A program made the translations under genes and the position numbers. The notes under the pieces were generated by a model. That model had not been told where the DNA came from, did not search any database, and worked only from the letters and a program-made list of their open reading frames with translations. From Gnomoniopsis sp. IMI 355080 (lineage: Eukaryota; Ascomycota; Sordariomycetes; Diaporthales; Gnomoniaceae), in the NCBI GenBank assembly GCA_027946555.1, contig JAPEVC010000448.1:1-11885 (forward strand): a DNA stretch of 11,885 bases, written 5' to 3'. Positions 1-7,623 of the stretch are shown one piece after another (positions within the stretch are counted from its first letter, which is position 1; every line of letters begins with the position of its first letter).

Positions 1-77
1 AGAGGAAGACGAAGAGGAAGACGAAGAGGAAGACGAAGAGGAAGACGAAGAGGAAGACGAAGAGGAAGACGAAGAGG
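1..77. repeat. 12-bp purine-rich minisatellite
   Basis: Six perfect copies of AGAGGAAGACGA (1-72) followed by a partial copy. The array runs off the left edge, so its true length is unknown. In the open plus frame it encodes Arg-Gly-Arg-Arg units; in another frame it would encode acidic Glu/Asp units, but that frame hits a TAG just after the array. Array copy number is likely to vary between strains. Confidence 0.95.
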
Positions 78-234
78 GATAGGGATAGGGAATGGGATAG
101 GGAGAGGGAGAGGGGGGACAGAGAGGGAGGAAAGAGACGAAGAAGAGGACGAAGACGAAATAACCTACGAGCCGGTCAAGACTCCATCCAGAACACCGGG
201 TCTCGGTCCGCCAGTGCCAAAACAAGCGCAGTAA
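1..234 (+). CDS. 3' end of a repeat-rich reading frame (partial, uncertain)
   Basis: The plus frame beginning at base 1 is open for 77 codons up to TAA at 232-234; its start lies outside the window. It reads in order: about 25 residues of Arg-Gly-Arg-Arg repeats, a Gly-rich stretch with alternating Ile/Arg, an acidic block (DEEEDEDE), then a Pro-rich end finishing in PKQAQ. An RG-rich plus acidic composition occurs in nucleic-acid-binding tails, including the ends of some transposon proteins, but no catalytic domain is visible here and I do not recognise the family. Low-complexity sequence can stay open by chance, so the call that this is a gene is tentative. Confidence 0.35.
   Translation, partial: RGRRRGRRRGRRRGRRRGRRRGRRRGIGIGNGIGRGRGGTEREERDEEEDEDEITYEPVKTPSRTPGLGPPVPKQAQ
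76..117 (+). other. G-rich hexamer tract, potential G-quadruplex
   Basis: GGG occurs at an exact six-base period, starting at 76, 82, 88, 94, 100, 106 and 112, with three-base spacers (ATA, ATA, AAT, ATA, AGA, AGA), and ends in six G. Four or more G-triplets with 3-nt loops fit the standard G-quadruplex rule. In the open frame it reads as alternating glycine and Ile/Asn/Arg codons. Confidence 0.75.
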
Positions 235-243
235 GACCAAGCT

Positions 244-453
244 CTAGGCAGAAGATAACAACTTGGCAATCGATAAGTGTAAAGCTGGACAGCTTAGTTT
301 GAAGATCGGCGCATGAGATTTGGCGATAGCTTCGGGTTCGAGCCAGGAAGCGATCTCATATTGGTGTAGTCGTGCACGAGCAGGTGCCAATAATGCAGGC
401 AGGACACTGTTCACTAGGTAGATAAGATACCTAAATACTCTATTCCGATTCAT
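244..453 (-). pseudogene. Possible cytochrome P450 fragment
   Basis: This minus frame of 69 codons from ATG contains a hydrophobic stretch followed by an Arg-rich helix and an acidic end (around residues 5-45: VFRYLIYLVNSVLPALL, then ARARLHQYEIASWLEPE). The pattern resembles the F-G helix region of fungal P450s, where an aromatic/hydrophobic segment leads into a basic helix and a Leu-x-Pro motif. Neither the haem-binding Cys motif nor the ExxR motif is present, because the repeat at 1-234 lies where they would be encoded. P450s are common in PKS-NRPS clusters, which would fit the relics at 1150-2646. The resemblance is by eye and weak; a chance ORF is the main alternative. Confidence 0.25.
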
Positions 454-1140
454 TATAACGACATCAAACTGATAGACAGGCCTCGGAGAACAACAAGCAA
501 CCGCAAGCTGAGAACAGCATCCCTAATCTCCACAGTCCCTCATCATCCAGTGATCCACCGGACCACTGTCTCGACAAGATTGCGATTACACCATACTCAA
601 GCGACGCGGCCACTGAGGATCTCCAGCATACCCTAATGGCCAGGTTTGCAGAGGCACACCCAGGCACATAAACTGCCACGGTCTACACAGTGCAGATAGA
701 TAAACTCGTCCCGCTTGGCCAAAAAGCACGAACAAGCCCACGAGATGCAACAAGAAATAAGTTCTGGTGATCCGAGTGGGGTGCGGAGCCCAGGCCATTA
801 ATAAAGCATACAAGCCGGAACGGGCCGCGCCGGATAAAACTTCCTCTAGTATGCGGCTCGGGCCGTCCTATCCCAACAGCAACTTTAGTCTCCTTACCGT
901 AATTCTAGGTTTAATTCAAAGCGGTCCAGTAACTGCTCAGGGACAACTTAGAATCAGGAGAGAAACTTATTATATTAAGCTAAGATAGGGTTTGGAACTG
1001 TAAGAATTCAAGCTGTTTCTGCGGCGTGAGCTGCGTATATGCAGCTAATTAGCTAAGAGCAGTTCCTCCAGAGAGCAAGGGAGTTACATTAGGAAAGAAG
1101 AAAGACGTATATAACCTCAACGCCTGCGCACAGCGGTCCA
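454..1140. other. No recognisable gene
   Basis: Several short frames are open on both strands (for example minus 586-813 and plus 767-988), but none shows a recognisable domain, a convincing start, or splice sites. Given the relics on either side, this is probably decayed coding DNA or spacer. No RNA gene or clear repeat is seen. Confidence 0.5.
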
Positions 1141-1149
1141 AACCCCAAT

Positions 1150-1740
1150 TCTTCATGTTTGCCTTTCTCGTCCTTGTACCGTCCGCACGGGCAACGACCT
1201 TGGCCCGGAGACGGCTGCCACAGCTCGGCAGACGCCAAGGCTCGAGATGTAATGGAAATGCAGGCGGCGTGGTGCACCCAGCATCGAGAGCTCCTTGGTT
1301 GTCTGAACATTGTATAAAATTGAAGACATATACCTCCTGCCATGCGAAATATACGCGCCGTTGTGCATGACCACGTCCGACCCGCTGAAAATGTGATTTG
1401 CATCCACTTCTGACAGCCCAATGCGTGGAAGGCCGGGGGGCAGGTCACCGGACAGGAACAAAACCCTGACTTCCTAGACCTTTGGCAGGTCATGTAGATG
1501 CTCAAAATTGCGTATCCATATGCATTGCAAATATTCAATGCTCGTTTCTGCCATCAACGCCTCCAGAAGACCTCTCCCTAGAAGCCCTGTTGCTCCAGTC
1601 AGCAACATGGAGGTGTGAGAATCTCTGCCGGTGTAGAAAGTATATCCTTATCAGCCCTGGAGCTTTTGTGCCACTCGACCTATTTTCATTGCAAAGGTTT
1701 CGCGCTGCCATCTGCTGTTCTAGATGGGTTTCAAAACGCC
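1150..1740 (-). pseudogene. Relic of PKS-NRPS terminal reductase (R) domain
   Basis: Read on the minus strand, the frame gives an NAD(P)-binding SDR motif (LLTGATGLLG, near 1570-1605), then LLEALMAETSIEYLQCIWIRN, a conserved SGDLPPGLPRIGLSE segment, DVVMHNGA, NVQTTKEL and PRRLHFHYISSLGV. This order is characteristic of the thioester-reductase domain that ends fungal PKS-NRPS megasynthases and releases the aminoacyl polyketide by NAD(P)H reduction or Dieckmann-type cyclisation. Upstream, WQRET around 1690-1710 fits the linker before the domain. It is broken: an in-frame TAG at 1474-1476, tandem TGA/TAA at 1648-1653, and the frame ends at 1153. The catalytic YxxxK region and everything after it is not recognisable. 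All PKS, condensation, adenylation and carrier domains, about 10 kb or more in an intact gene, are absent. The family call is strong; the parent product is unknown. Confidence 0.82.
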
Positions 1741-1749
1741 TATTTATAA

Positions 1750-2646
1750 CAAATCATTAGGCAGGATGCAGACGACGGAAAACTTGTCTTATATGGTCAC
1801 GTCGCAGTACAACCACTCTTGCGAGGAATCATGTTAATCAAAGCCGCTGCCCCTGTGGCCCTGAGTCCAAGTAACTATAAGACTATAGCGAACTAACCCC
1901 TTCCTGGATCCTTTCAATTTTCGTTGGAGCTGACTTTTGCGGCATCGTAATCAAAGCCCACAAGGGTGATATACCTAAGTAGGTGCTCAAGCTTTGGTTG
2001 GCATTATTGTATGCGGCGCAGTGTCTACCGTCTCTGCAAAGCCTTGCCTATGAAGCGGCGCCTTCACCGAGTACCGAGTATGTGTGCACACCAGTCTCTC
2101 TCCTGCTGCGTGCACCATCTGCTTGGCAGCCCACCGAAGCAGCCACCCTTGGCACAGCACTGGCTACCGGTGAGTTGGCGCTTTGGGGCTTAGATGCGCT
2201 GGCACTCCCATACACACCCGAGACCCCTCGAACACCCGAACAGGGAAGATCCCCCAGTCCTCGTCTATGGTGGCAGTAAAGTCACCGACACCATTGCAAT
2301 CCAGCTCCTCCGTCTGGCCGGGTACACCCCGATCGCAACATGCACGCAGCATAATTTCGATCTTGTCCGCCGGTACGGTGCTGCCGCTGTCTTTGACTAT
2401 GCGGCTACCGGCGTTGCCAGCCATATTAAGAACAAGACGGCTGGGCGGCTGGAGTATGTGCTGGACTATATCGTGGACGCGCACAGCGTGGCGTGTTGCT
2501 ATGTTGCGATACAGCGACCCGGCGGCCGGTATACTGCTCTCGAGCGGGTTCCACACAAGCTGCAGCGGCAACGGCGAGCCGTTTGGGCGACTTTCGTCCT
2601 GGGCTCGGAAGCATATAACGTGGAAATCAGTCTGGGAAAAGGGTAA
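1750..2646 (+). pseudogene. Relic of trans-acting enoyl reductase (LovC/ToxD-like MDR)
   Basis: The plus strand encodes, across shifting frames, a medium-chain dehydrogenase of the type that supplies enoyl reduction in trans to highly reducing PKS and PKS-NRPS enzymes (LovC/LovB is the classic pair). Pieces in order: MLIKAAAPVALSPSNYK (about 1830-1880), VGADFCGIV (1923-1949), VCGAV (2009-2023), GAFTEY (2057-2074), SLLLRAP and EAATLGTALAT (2100-2170), the nucleotide-binding LVYGGSKVTDTIAIQLL (about 2258-2310), FDLVRRYGAAAVFDY (2356-2400), then YVAIQRPGGRYTALE (2500-2545). Lesions: stops at 1894-1896, 1980-1982 and 2051-2053, frame changes near 1900-1915, 1985, 2073 and 2250, and loss of the C-terminal part after TAA at 2644-2646. 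The family's GxxxxxG nucleotide-binding loop also has a degraded second half. It starts about 10 bp from the R-domain relic on the other strand. Confidence 0.9.
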
Positions 2647-2902
2647 ATGAGGCCAGCTAGTGTTGAGAAGCACGAAATAGCAACACAATTAATGGCGATA
2701 TTTCGGTTCTTACTTGATTAAAGGAAGTTGGAGCCACATCCAACGCAAGTCCTAGCTGGTGGACTTGGGGGAATCTCTAGGGGCTTGGAGCTGAAACTAG
2801 GCATAATATCTAGGAAGAAATTTGTTGCGGTCATATAGTAGCCGAAGAGTTGATGGCATATTCTCACCACTGTGACATAGGGATGCGGATGGACTTCATT
2901 CA

Positions 2903-2956
2903 TGTACAGTAGAATACTGTATTTAGGCCCTTTCCATAGTACGAAGGCTTTCGTAC
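2903..2956. repeat. Paired hairpins with TATTTAGGCC/ATAGTACG motif, copy 1
   Basis: Two inverted repeats lie close together. TACAGTA (2905-2911) pairs with TACTGTA (2915-2921) around GAA, and GTACGAA (2939-2945) pairs with TTCGTAC (2950-2956) around GGCT. Between them are TATTTAGGCC (2920-2929) and ATAGTACG (2936-2943). A diverged copy of the same order of motifs lies at 3135-3208. This could be a terminal or internal part of a small non-autonomous element. Confidence 0.5.
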
Positions 2957-3134
2957 AGTCCGCGCCTTAAACCACCACCACCCCCCCTTTCTAAGGACTA
3001 ATAGTTTTTTGAATTATTGCTTTTTAGGCTGGACAATACCTTTTTCGTGATAATCCTGACCCTGGGTGGATTCTCGTAATCAACTAGAGCTAAGCCTGAT
3101 TAAGCTATTGCTATACTAAAGCCCCACTCTATAT

Positions 3135-3208
3135 TGTACAGTATATAATAATATTTAAGTCTAGATAAAGTGTACGTATATATTTAGGCCTCGTATAGTA
3201 CGGGACGC
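3135..3208. repeat. Diverged second copy of the TATTTAGGCC/ATAGTACG motif
   Basis: TGTACAGTATA (3135-3145), TATTTAGGCC (3181-3190) and ATAGTACG (3195-3202) recur in the same order and orientation as at 2903-2956, with an insertion of about 35 bases between the first and second motif. The hairpin stems are not preserved. The two copies stand about 260 bp apart as direct repeats. Confidence 0.4.
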
Positions 3209-3792
3209 ATCACTCCTATAGCAGTCTCCTGTATTTTGGTCCTAGTTAAATATTTCAAAGTTGCCTTTAGAGCAAATCAAAGTCACAAACGCCAATGGTG
3301 GACGCCATGCTTGACTTCTCAAATAGCTCACAAGCTTCTCGTCGCGATCTAGGTGCCGCTGTCCTATACGACCTACCCGGGTAGACACAAACTGGGCAGC
3401 GGCTCATCGCCCAACATAGAATTTAAGGTAATGAAACGTCCTAACTTCACTCTTTTCTGTATACCTCAGAAGGAGGTCATCCTCCGGAAAACTCCAGATA
3501 CTACTAATTTTAAGCTGAAGGAGAGATATCAGGTCCAGGGCACCCATGAATTGTAATAAGTGAACAGAACCATATACTTTTATCTTTATTTGGCTATTAA
3601 AAACTTGAATAAGGCTAGAAAAAGCTACAATATATAGTTTATAAAGTGTATTTATCCAATTAGATACTCAAAGTCTAAACAAAACATTTTACCCTACTAT
3701 ACCCTTTATAAGGAAGCTAAGGAAGTCAGAGACAGTTCAGATTCTCTAAGAAAGGACATCCATAAGCGCCCGATAAACTCTAACACGATTAC

Positions 3793-6096
3793 CTATACAA
3801 GTCCTCCAATGATTACACAACTTCCGTTCTCTTTTGCAATAGACAACGCACAGTCAAAGCAACTATGCTGAAACAAAATAACGGGCTTTTTCTCAGCGTA
3901 GATTAAATACGCGAAGAACCGTGATGAAGATGTTTGGTGAGGGCCTACGATGACATGACCATCATTTGCAGGAAGTGGGACAGGGCGGATTCCTGGGTCC
4001 AGATTCCCAATAGAGATATACTGTGTACCAAAAGGCGGAAAGCTTGGTGCTGAAGAAGTATGGACACATTTTGTTATCGAGTCATACATGTGATATGCAA
4101 AAGATCGTCCTAGTGCATGTCGTAGTGAGACCAGGTTGTAGAATACACCGTTGATGTAGACCGCGGCGACAAGCTCCGATGGATCTTGTTCAAAGTGCGC
4201 TCGATATTGTAGGATGACTGTGCTGCCTGGTCTTCGCATAGATGTGAACCTTTCTAGCTCTCGATCAAACGGACGCTGCTCAGTTGCTCCGGCCTTGATC
4301 CAACCACCGCTATCCGTGGGAACGCCCAATACGGGATGATTGTACAAGGTCAGGGGTTTTCTGTGCGCCTGGGGCAGGTCCCATAGCAGCGACCGTTTCA
4401 GAATTGGTGTGAGCAAGATCCCTTGCTGGCCATTCCAGTACCCAATAATGTCTTCCTCCGTCGTAGTTTTCGGTATGTTTGGATCCTTTGGATTGACACC
4501 TGCTAGTCTAGCAGCGCAAAGTACAACCGCTTTGTCGATGTGTAGGCCGCGGTCTGAGTCGAACAGGGCCTCGAGGTAGTCGCTAGCCTGATGAATAAAA
4601 AATTCAACGCTTTCACCGACTGGGATTCTGACCAGAGACTCCTTTGGAACGCGCACTAGCGAGCATACAACTTCGTCTAGAATGGCAAGAATGGCGCCCA
4701 AGATCATATACCTGGTGAGGTCTTCTCTCTTGTTCAGTGTCTCCAAGATCAGCTGCAAGATCAATACAACTGACAAGTGGCAGTGGTCCGCTGTGCCAGT
4801 ATGCATAGTCGGAATCAAGCATTCCTGTGCGGATTGGCTTAGAGATCCCCAGTCGAAATCCGGATGCATTTTCGATAGGAGATCGGTCATAGCTTCGACT
4901 TTGTGCACTCTCGTCTGTTGGGCGAATCGCTCTCTCCACCATTCACTGTACTCGGGCTGGGTCTTGGCCTGTTCGACACGGGAGTCCCAGAAATCTGTTT
5001 TGATCTTCGCAAATAACTGGCCTTGAGGTAGGACTGAAACCTCGAGTTGCACACTCATGTCCCAGATTTTTCTCACATCGTTATACCACTTGAGAAATAG
5101 TAGTTCATCAATGGCATTGACAGAGATGATCAATGCTGAGTTCTCTCTCCATTGTGCTTCTTCACATGGCGTTGTTGTGTACGAGTGGGCATTGACCGCC
5201 TCGAAATCATCGTGCTGACGTTGTCGAGTATGTGTCTCGATGAAGTCACGATCAGTGGCATCATCAAAGCTCAACACCACCGATAGGGGCCCAGGCTCGC
5301 TTCCAACCAGATCATGCTTTATGCCGTGGTTATCTTGCACCAAAATGCCAATCTGCCACCCGTAGTGGACCAACAGGTGCGCAAGACCCATCAACTTGAC
5401 TGAACGCGTATAGATCGTGGTTTCTTCGCTCGGAGCTGACATTATCTGAGCGAGCAGCTCGACGAAATCTGAACGCTCACTCCGACTCCGGGGTGGTAGA
5501 AACATGACGTTCCAATGAAAACCCGCCCTCTTTGCTTCCCTTTGAACAGCTTCTTTGGCGAACTTCAACTTATCGCACATACTGTCACGTTGGAGAACTT
5601 GAGCTGCGTGTCTGACGATAAAGCTAGTCAAAATCCCAAAGTCGCCTTTGAGGCGAGCCTCTGTGCATCCGTGTGTAGATAATAGAAGAGCACGCGACAT
5701 GATGTTACTGAGATCCGTGGTGTTCATGAAAATGGAGAGGCAGATGATCATTGTGTCCATCCAATCTGGTTCGTGGTCGGCCGTCGGGTTTCGTATCATA
5801 TCCATTCGACTTATTACTGCGTCTCCGGTCTCGTTGATGAAAGTTGCAGCTCGCGCATGGTAAATGTTACGTCCATGGAAATGCTTGGGCGTGATCTCTG
5901 TGCCATCTGTCAAATGAGGAATCGAGTCCAAAGGGTGCGCAGCCGGCCGAATAAACAATGGGCTTCGCGCTTGCTGCGCGATGGCGATTGTGGCTAATGG
6001 CCCTCGTGGTTGATATATGTTGAACTTGACCATAGCGAAGTCAAGCCCAACGTTACTTTGATGCGCCCCAGAACTTGCCACGTTTCCCTCCACCAT
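3793..6096 (-). CDS. 767-aa protein of unknown function
   Basis: This is a single uninterrupted frame of 767 codons plus stop. I do not recognise a catalytic or structural domain. ATG at 6094-6096 is chosen because it has A at -3 and G at +4 and is the first ATG in the frame; the frame stays open upstream to about 6238 but without an ATG (the codon at 6151-6153 is GTG, not expected to start translation in a fungus). The protein appears mostly helical. Residues 18-53 hold a Tyr-Gln-Pro/Arg-Gly stretch and an Ala/Arg-rich segment ending in RPAAHP. There are two adjacent hydrophobic helices at about 440-455 and 463-482, and charged, Trp-rich linkers around 330-395. The C-terminus (about 625-767) reads as beta-rich. 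There is no signal peptide and no clear transmembrane span. A CCAAT box (minus strand, 6171-6175) lies about 75 bp upstream. It is transcribed divergently from the small gene at 6966. Gene call firm, function open. Confidence 0.85.
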   Translation of the reverse strand: MVEGNVASSGAHQSNVGLDFAMVKFNIYQPRGPLATIAIAQQARSPLFIRPAAHPLDSIPHLTDGTEITPKHFHGRNIYHARAATFINETGDAVISRMDMIRNPTADHEPDWMDTMIICLSIFMNTTDLSNIMSRALLLSTHGCTEARLKGDFGILTSFIVRHAAQVLQRDSMCDKLKFAKEAVQREAKRAGFHWNVMFLPPRSRSERSDFVELLAQIMSAPSEETTIYTRSVKLMGLAHLLVHYGWQIGILVQDNHGIKHDLVGSEPGPLSVVLSFDDATDRDFIETHTRQRQHDDFEAVNAHSYTTTPCEEAQWRENSALIISVNAIDELLFLKWYNDVRKIWDMSVQLEVSVLPQGQLFAKIKTDFWDSRVEQAKTQPEYSEWWRERFAQQTRVHKVEAMTDLLSKMHPDFDWGSLSQSAQECLIPTMHTGTADHCHLSVVLILQLILETLNKREDLTRYMILGAILAILDEVVCSLVRVPKESLVRIPVGESVEFFIHQASDYLEALFDSDRGLHIDKAVVLCAARLAGVNPKDPNIPKTTTEEDIIGYWNGQQGILLTPILKRSLLWDLPQAHRKPLTLYNHPVLGVPTDSGGWIKAGATEQRPFDRELERFTSMRRPGSTVILQYRAHFEQDPSELVAAVYINGVFYNLVSLRHALGRSFAYHMYDSITKCVHTSSAPSFPPFGTQYISIGNLDPGIRPVPLPANDGHVIVGPHQTSSSRFFAYLIYAEKKPVILFQHSCFDCALSIAKENGSCVIIGGLV

Positions 6097-6965
6097 TGTG
6101 TAATACTTTGCAAGTAGATAGAAAAGTCCTGTAAAAGTCCAATTGCTGCGCACAAGGGGGAAAAATTGAGATTGGCTGCAACTTGAACCTAGGTTGGGAT
6201 GTGTGGGTATGTTCCCAGCAACGTTTAGTCTCTGGTTGTCCTATTCATATAGTGGATTGAGGGCAAGGTGTGCTTGTTTCCGGGGTAATTCCGATCCATC
6301 ACTGCACCTGGGGCAGCTCCGCCTCAGCAAAGCACACAGCCTGCTCGACTTGCGGCTCAAAATTTGGTTCGAATGGGTGTGCAGTAGTCCACCTTCCTAG
6401 TTATGGCGTTAATCTTATGTCGTGTGACATAATGCTTCATGCGGACCATGGCACAGGTATGTCTGGATACTACCCATCTACTCACAGGCATACTTCTCTG
6501 ACCGAATAGGTTAGAAACTCGCGTGGCTGCTTACAGCATACACCACTCGCAGATTCTAGCGATTTTCTTGCATGAAGGCAACCACGAGCCCAACGTCCAG
6601 GTTGGCCAGCATGCTGGCCTTTGAAGCCTACTTATATTATGACCGTGACCTCCTGTAAATCACAAACGTATAAGTCTGGTTATTCGCGGCTGCGAGACCT
6701 AATTCATATCGATCTACAAGCTCTTACCCTGCCTACATACCTAGGTCTGGTTATCAACTGGAACCTTGCAAAATCAAGACGACAACGGGAAGGCTTAAGA
6801 AAGACAGACATTAAAGCACAAGAGTCATGACTCCACCAAGAACCGGCGAATCATCAACGAGAAGGACAGACCAGCGTGAGCGCGTTCCTTTTTTGGCTAT
6901 GACCTTATAGGCTTCTGTATACATGACTGCCTATTCACTGACTTCCAAACGATCAAGAGGAAAAT
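6097..6965. promoter_or_regulatory. Divergent intergenic region
   Basis: It separates the starts of the 767-aa gene (minus) and the small gene (plus), so it should hold both promoters. A minus-strand CCAAT box lies at 6171-6175. A perfect palindrome lies at 6604-6619. Short open frames at 6194-6509 and 6621-6830 have no recognisable content and weak starts, and are judged non-coding. Confidence 0.5.
6604..6619. promoter_or_regulatory. Perfect 16-bp palindrome
   Basis: GGCCAGCATGCTGGCC reads identically on both strands. It sits near the middle of the divergent intergenic region, about 500 bp from one start and 350 bp from the other. It could be a binding site for a dimeric regulator serving both genes; no known fungal factor site is matched with confidence. 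Confidence 0.4.
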
Positions 6966-7433
6966 ATGCAGATCGAGATCCGTCCTGGCGATCATCAGCG
7001 AACAGTCCTTAAAAGGGTGCTTACACGCCTCAACCTCCCGCTCTCACTTCTCGAGGGCGTGGACGATGATGTCTTTCACACTAGCTCTACCGACTACAAG
7101 CACTATACTCTATACAATAAAGCAACGAAACAGAGCTATCAGATTGATTTTAAGTGTGACGCAGGAGTGTTGTATAATGTAGCAGTGCGAGGAGCCCTGC
7201 AAAAGAACATGGCAGTGGGACCAAGCGCTAGGGTGGTGAAGTGTAAGGCTGAAGATAAAGGCACCCAACAGCACAACACTCACATTTCCTGCTCTGTCAT
7301 GTAAGAAGCATCTAGATTGATTCTGATGAGTCAAAGCAGCCACTATCAGGTGGAATGGGAAGACTCGACGGAGCAGCGGAGCTTTACTCGGACGGTTGTT
7401 TTTGATTATGTGGGCGGGGACGACGGAGGATAA
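6966..7433 (+). CDS. Small protein of unknown function; 3' end ambiguous
   Basis: ATG at 6966 has A at -3 (GAAAATATGC). The frame runs 112 codons to TAA at 7302-7304. The first half is basic with a Leu-rich helix (residues about 13-30: VLKRVLTRLNLPLSLLEG); the middle is Tyr/Lys-rich (KHYTLYNKATKQSYQIDFKC). No family is recognised. The same frame continues past the TAA for another 42 codons to TAA at 7431-7433 and reads as an ordinary acidic tail (HYQVEWEDSTEQRSFTRTVV). A GTAAGA donor at 7301 overlaps the stop, with tandem acceptors AAG|CAG at 7336/7339 giving a 36- or 39-nt intron that keeps the frame; the 36-nt version gives a 143-aa protein. A more typical 49-nt intron ending at CTATCAG (7349) would instead shift the frame into the 13-bp repeats. 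Simple termination at 7304 or a nonsense mutation are the other options. The gene converges on the patatin gene. Confidence 0.6.
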
Positions 7434-7445
7434 CATCGCTTGCAA

Positions 7446-7510
7446 ATTCAGGACGCACATTCAGGACGCACATTCAGGACGCACATTCAGGACGCACATT
7501 CAGGACGCAC
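7446..7510. repeat. 13-bp tandem repeat, five perfect copies
   Basis: ATTCAGGACGCAC is repeated five times without a mismatch. It sits between the 3' ends of two convergent genes. Thirteen is not a multiple of three, so the array would change frame at each copy if translated; one frame through it stays open to about 7575. The perfect identity suggests recent expansion. Confidence 0.97.
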
Positions 7511-7623
7511 AAATATTCCTCTAATTCAAATCAGAGTTCAAATCTTGAGCTATGAAAGGATTGTCCAGAGAAACTAGTCATTCCGCCCAGCTCCTTCGAT
7601 CAAAGCATCCAGACCCCACTATA

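Larger units (their letters stand above)
2647..3792. other. AT-rich intergenic block, no gene seen
   Basis: This stretch is rich in TA and poor in long open frames. A plus frame at 3353-3556 (67 codons) and a minus frame at 2718-2903 have no recognisable content. A C-rich run (2971-2987) follows the hairpin cluster at 2903-2956. The composition is compatible with a repeat-induced-point-mutation-decayed transposon, but no transposase or reverse-transcriptase motif can be read in any frame, so that remains a suggestion. Confidence 0.6.

Noticed and set aside
76..117. Interstitial telomere
   Set aside because: The hexamers are GGGATA/GGGAGA rather than TTAGGG and sit within a reading frame continuous with the 12-bp repeat.
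586..813. Minus-strand 75-codon hydrophobic ORF as a membrane protein
   Set aside because: It has no recognisable family, lies in decayed DNA and has no supporting splice or start signals.
2985..3760. RIP-mutated transposon
   Set aside because: The AT-rich, TA-rich composition fits, but no transposase or reverse-transcriptase motif is readable and I cannot compute RIP indices here, so it is noted only as a possibility.
4340..5026. Open frames on both strands inside the 767-aa gene
   Set aside because: They overlap a long intact frame and look like shadows; no domain is visible.
6097..6153. N-terminal extension of the 767-aa protein to give 786 residues
   Set aside because: The codon at 6151-6153 is GTG, which is not expected as a start in a fungal nuclear gene; the first ATG is at 6094-6096 and has a good context.
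6360..6380. tRNA-like B box (GGTTCGAATGG)
   Set aside because: No matching A box, anticodon arm or acceptor stem can be built around it. The similar sites near 335 and 7530 fail for the same reason.
7446..7510. CRISPR-like array
   Set aside because: The copies are directly adjacent with no spacers, and the host is a eukaryote.
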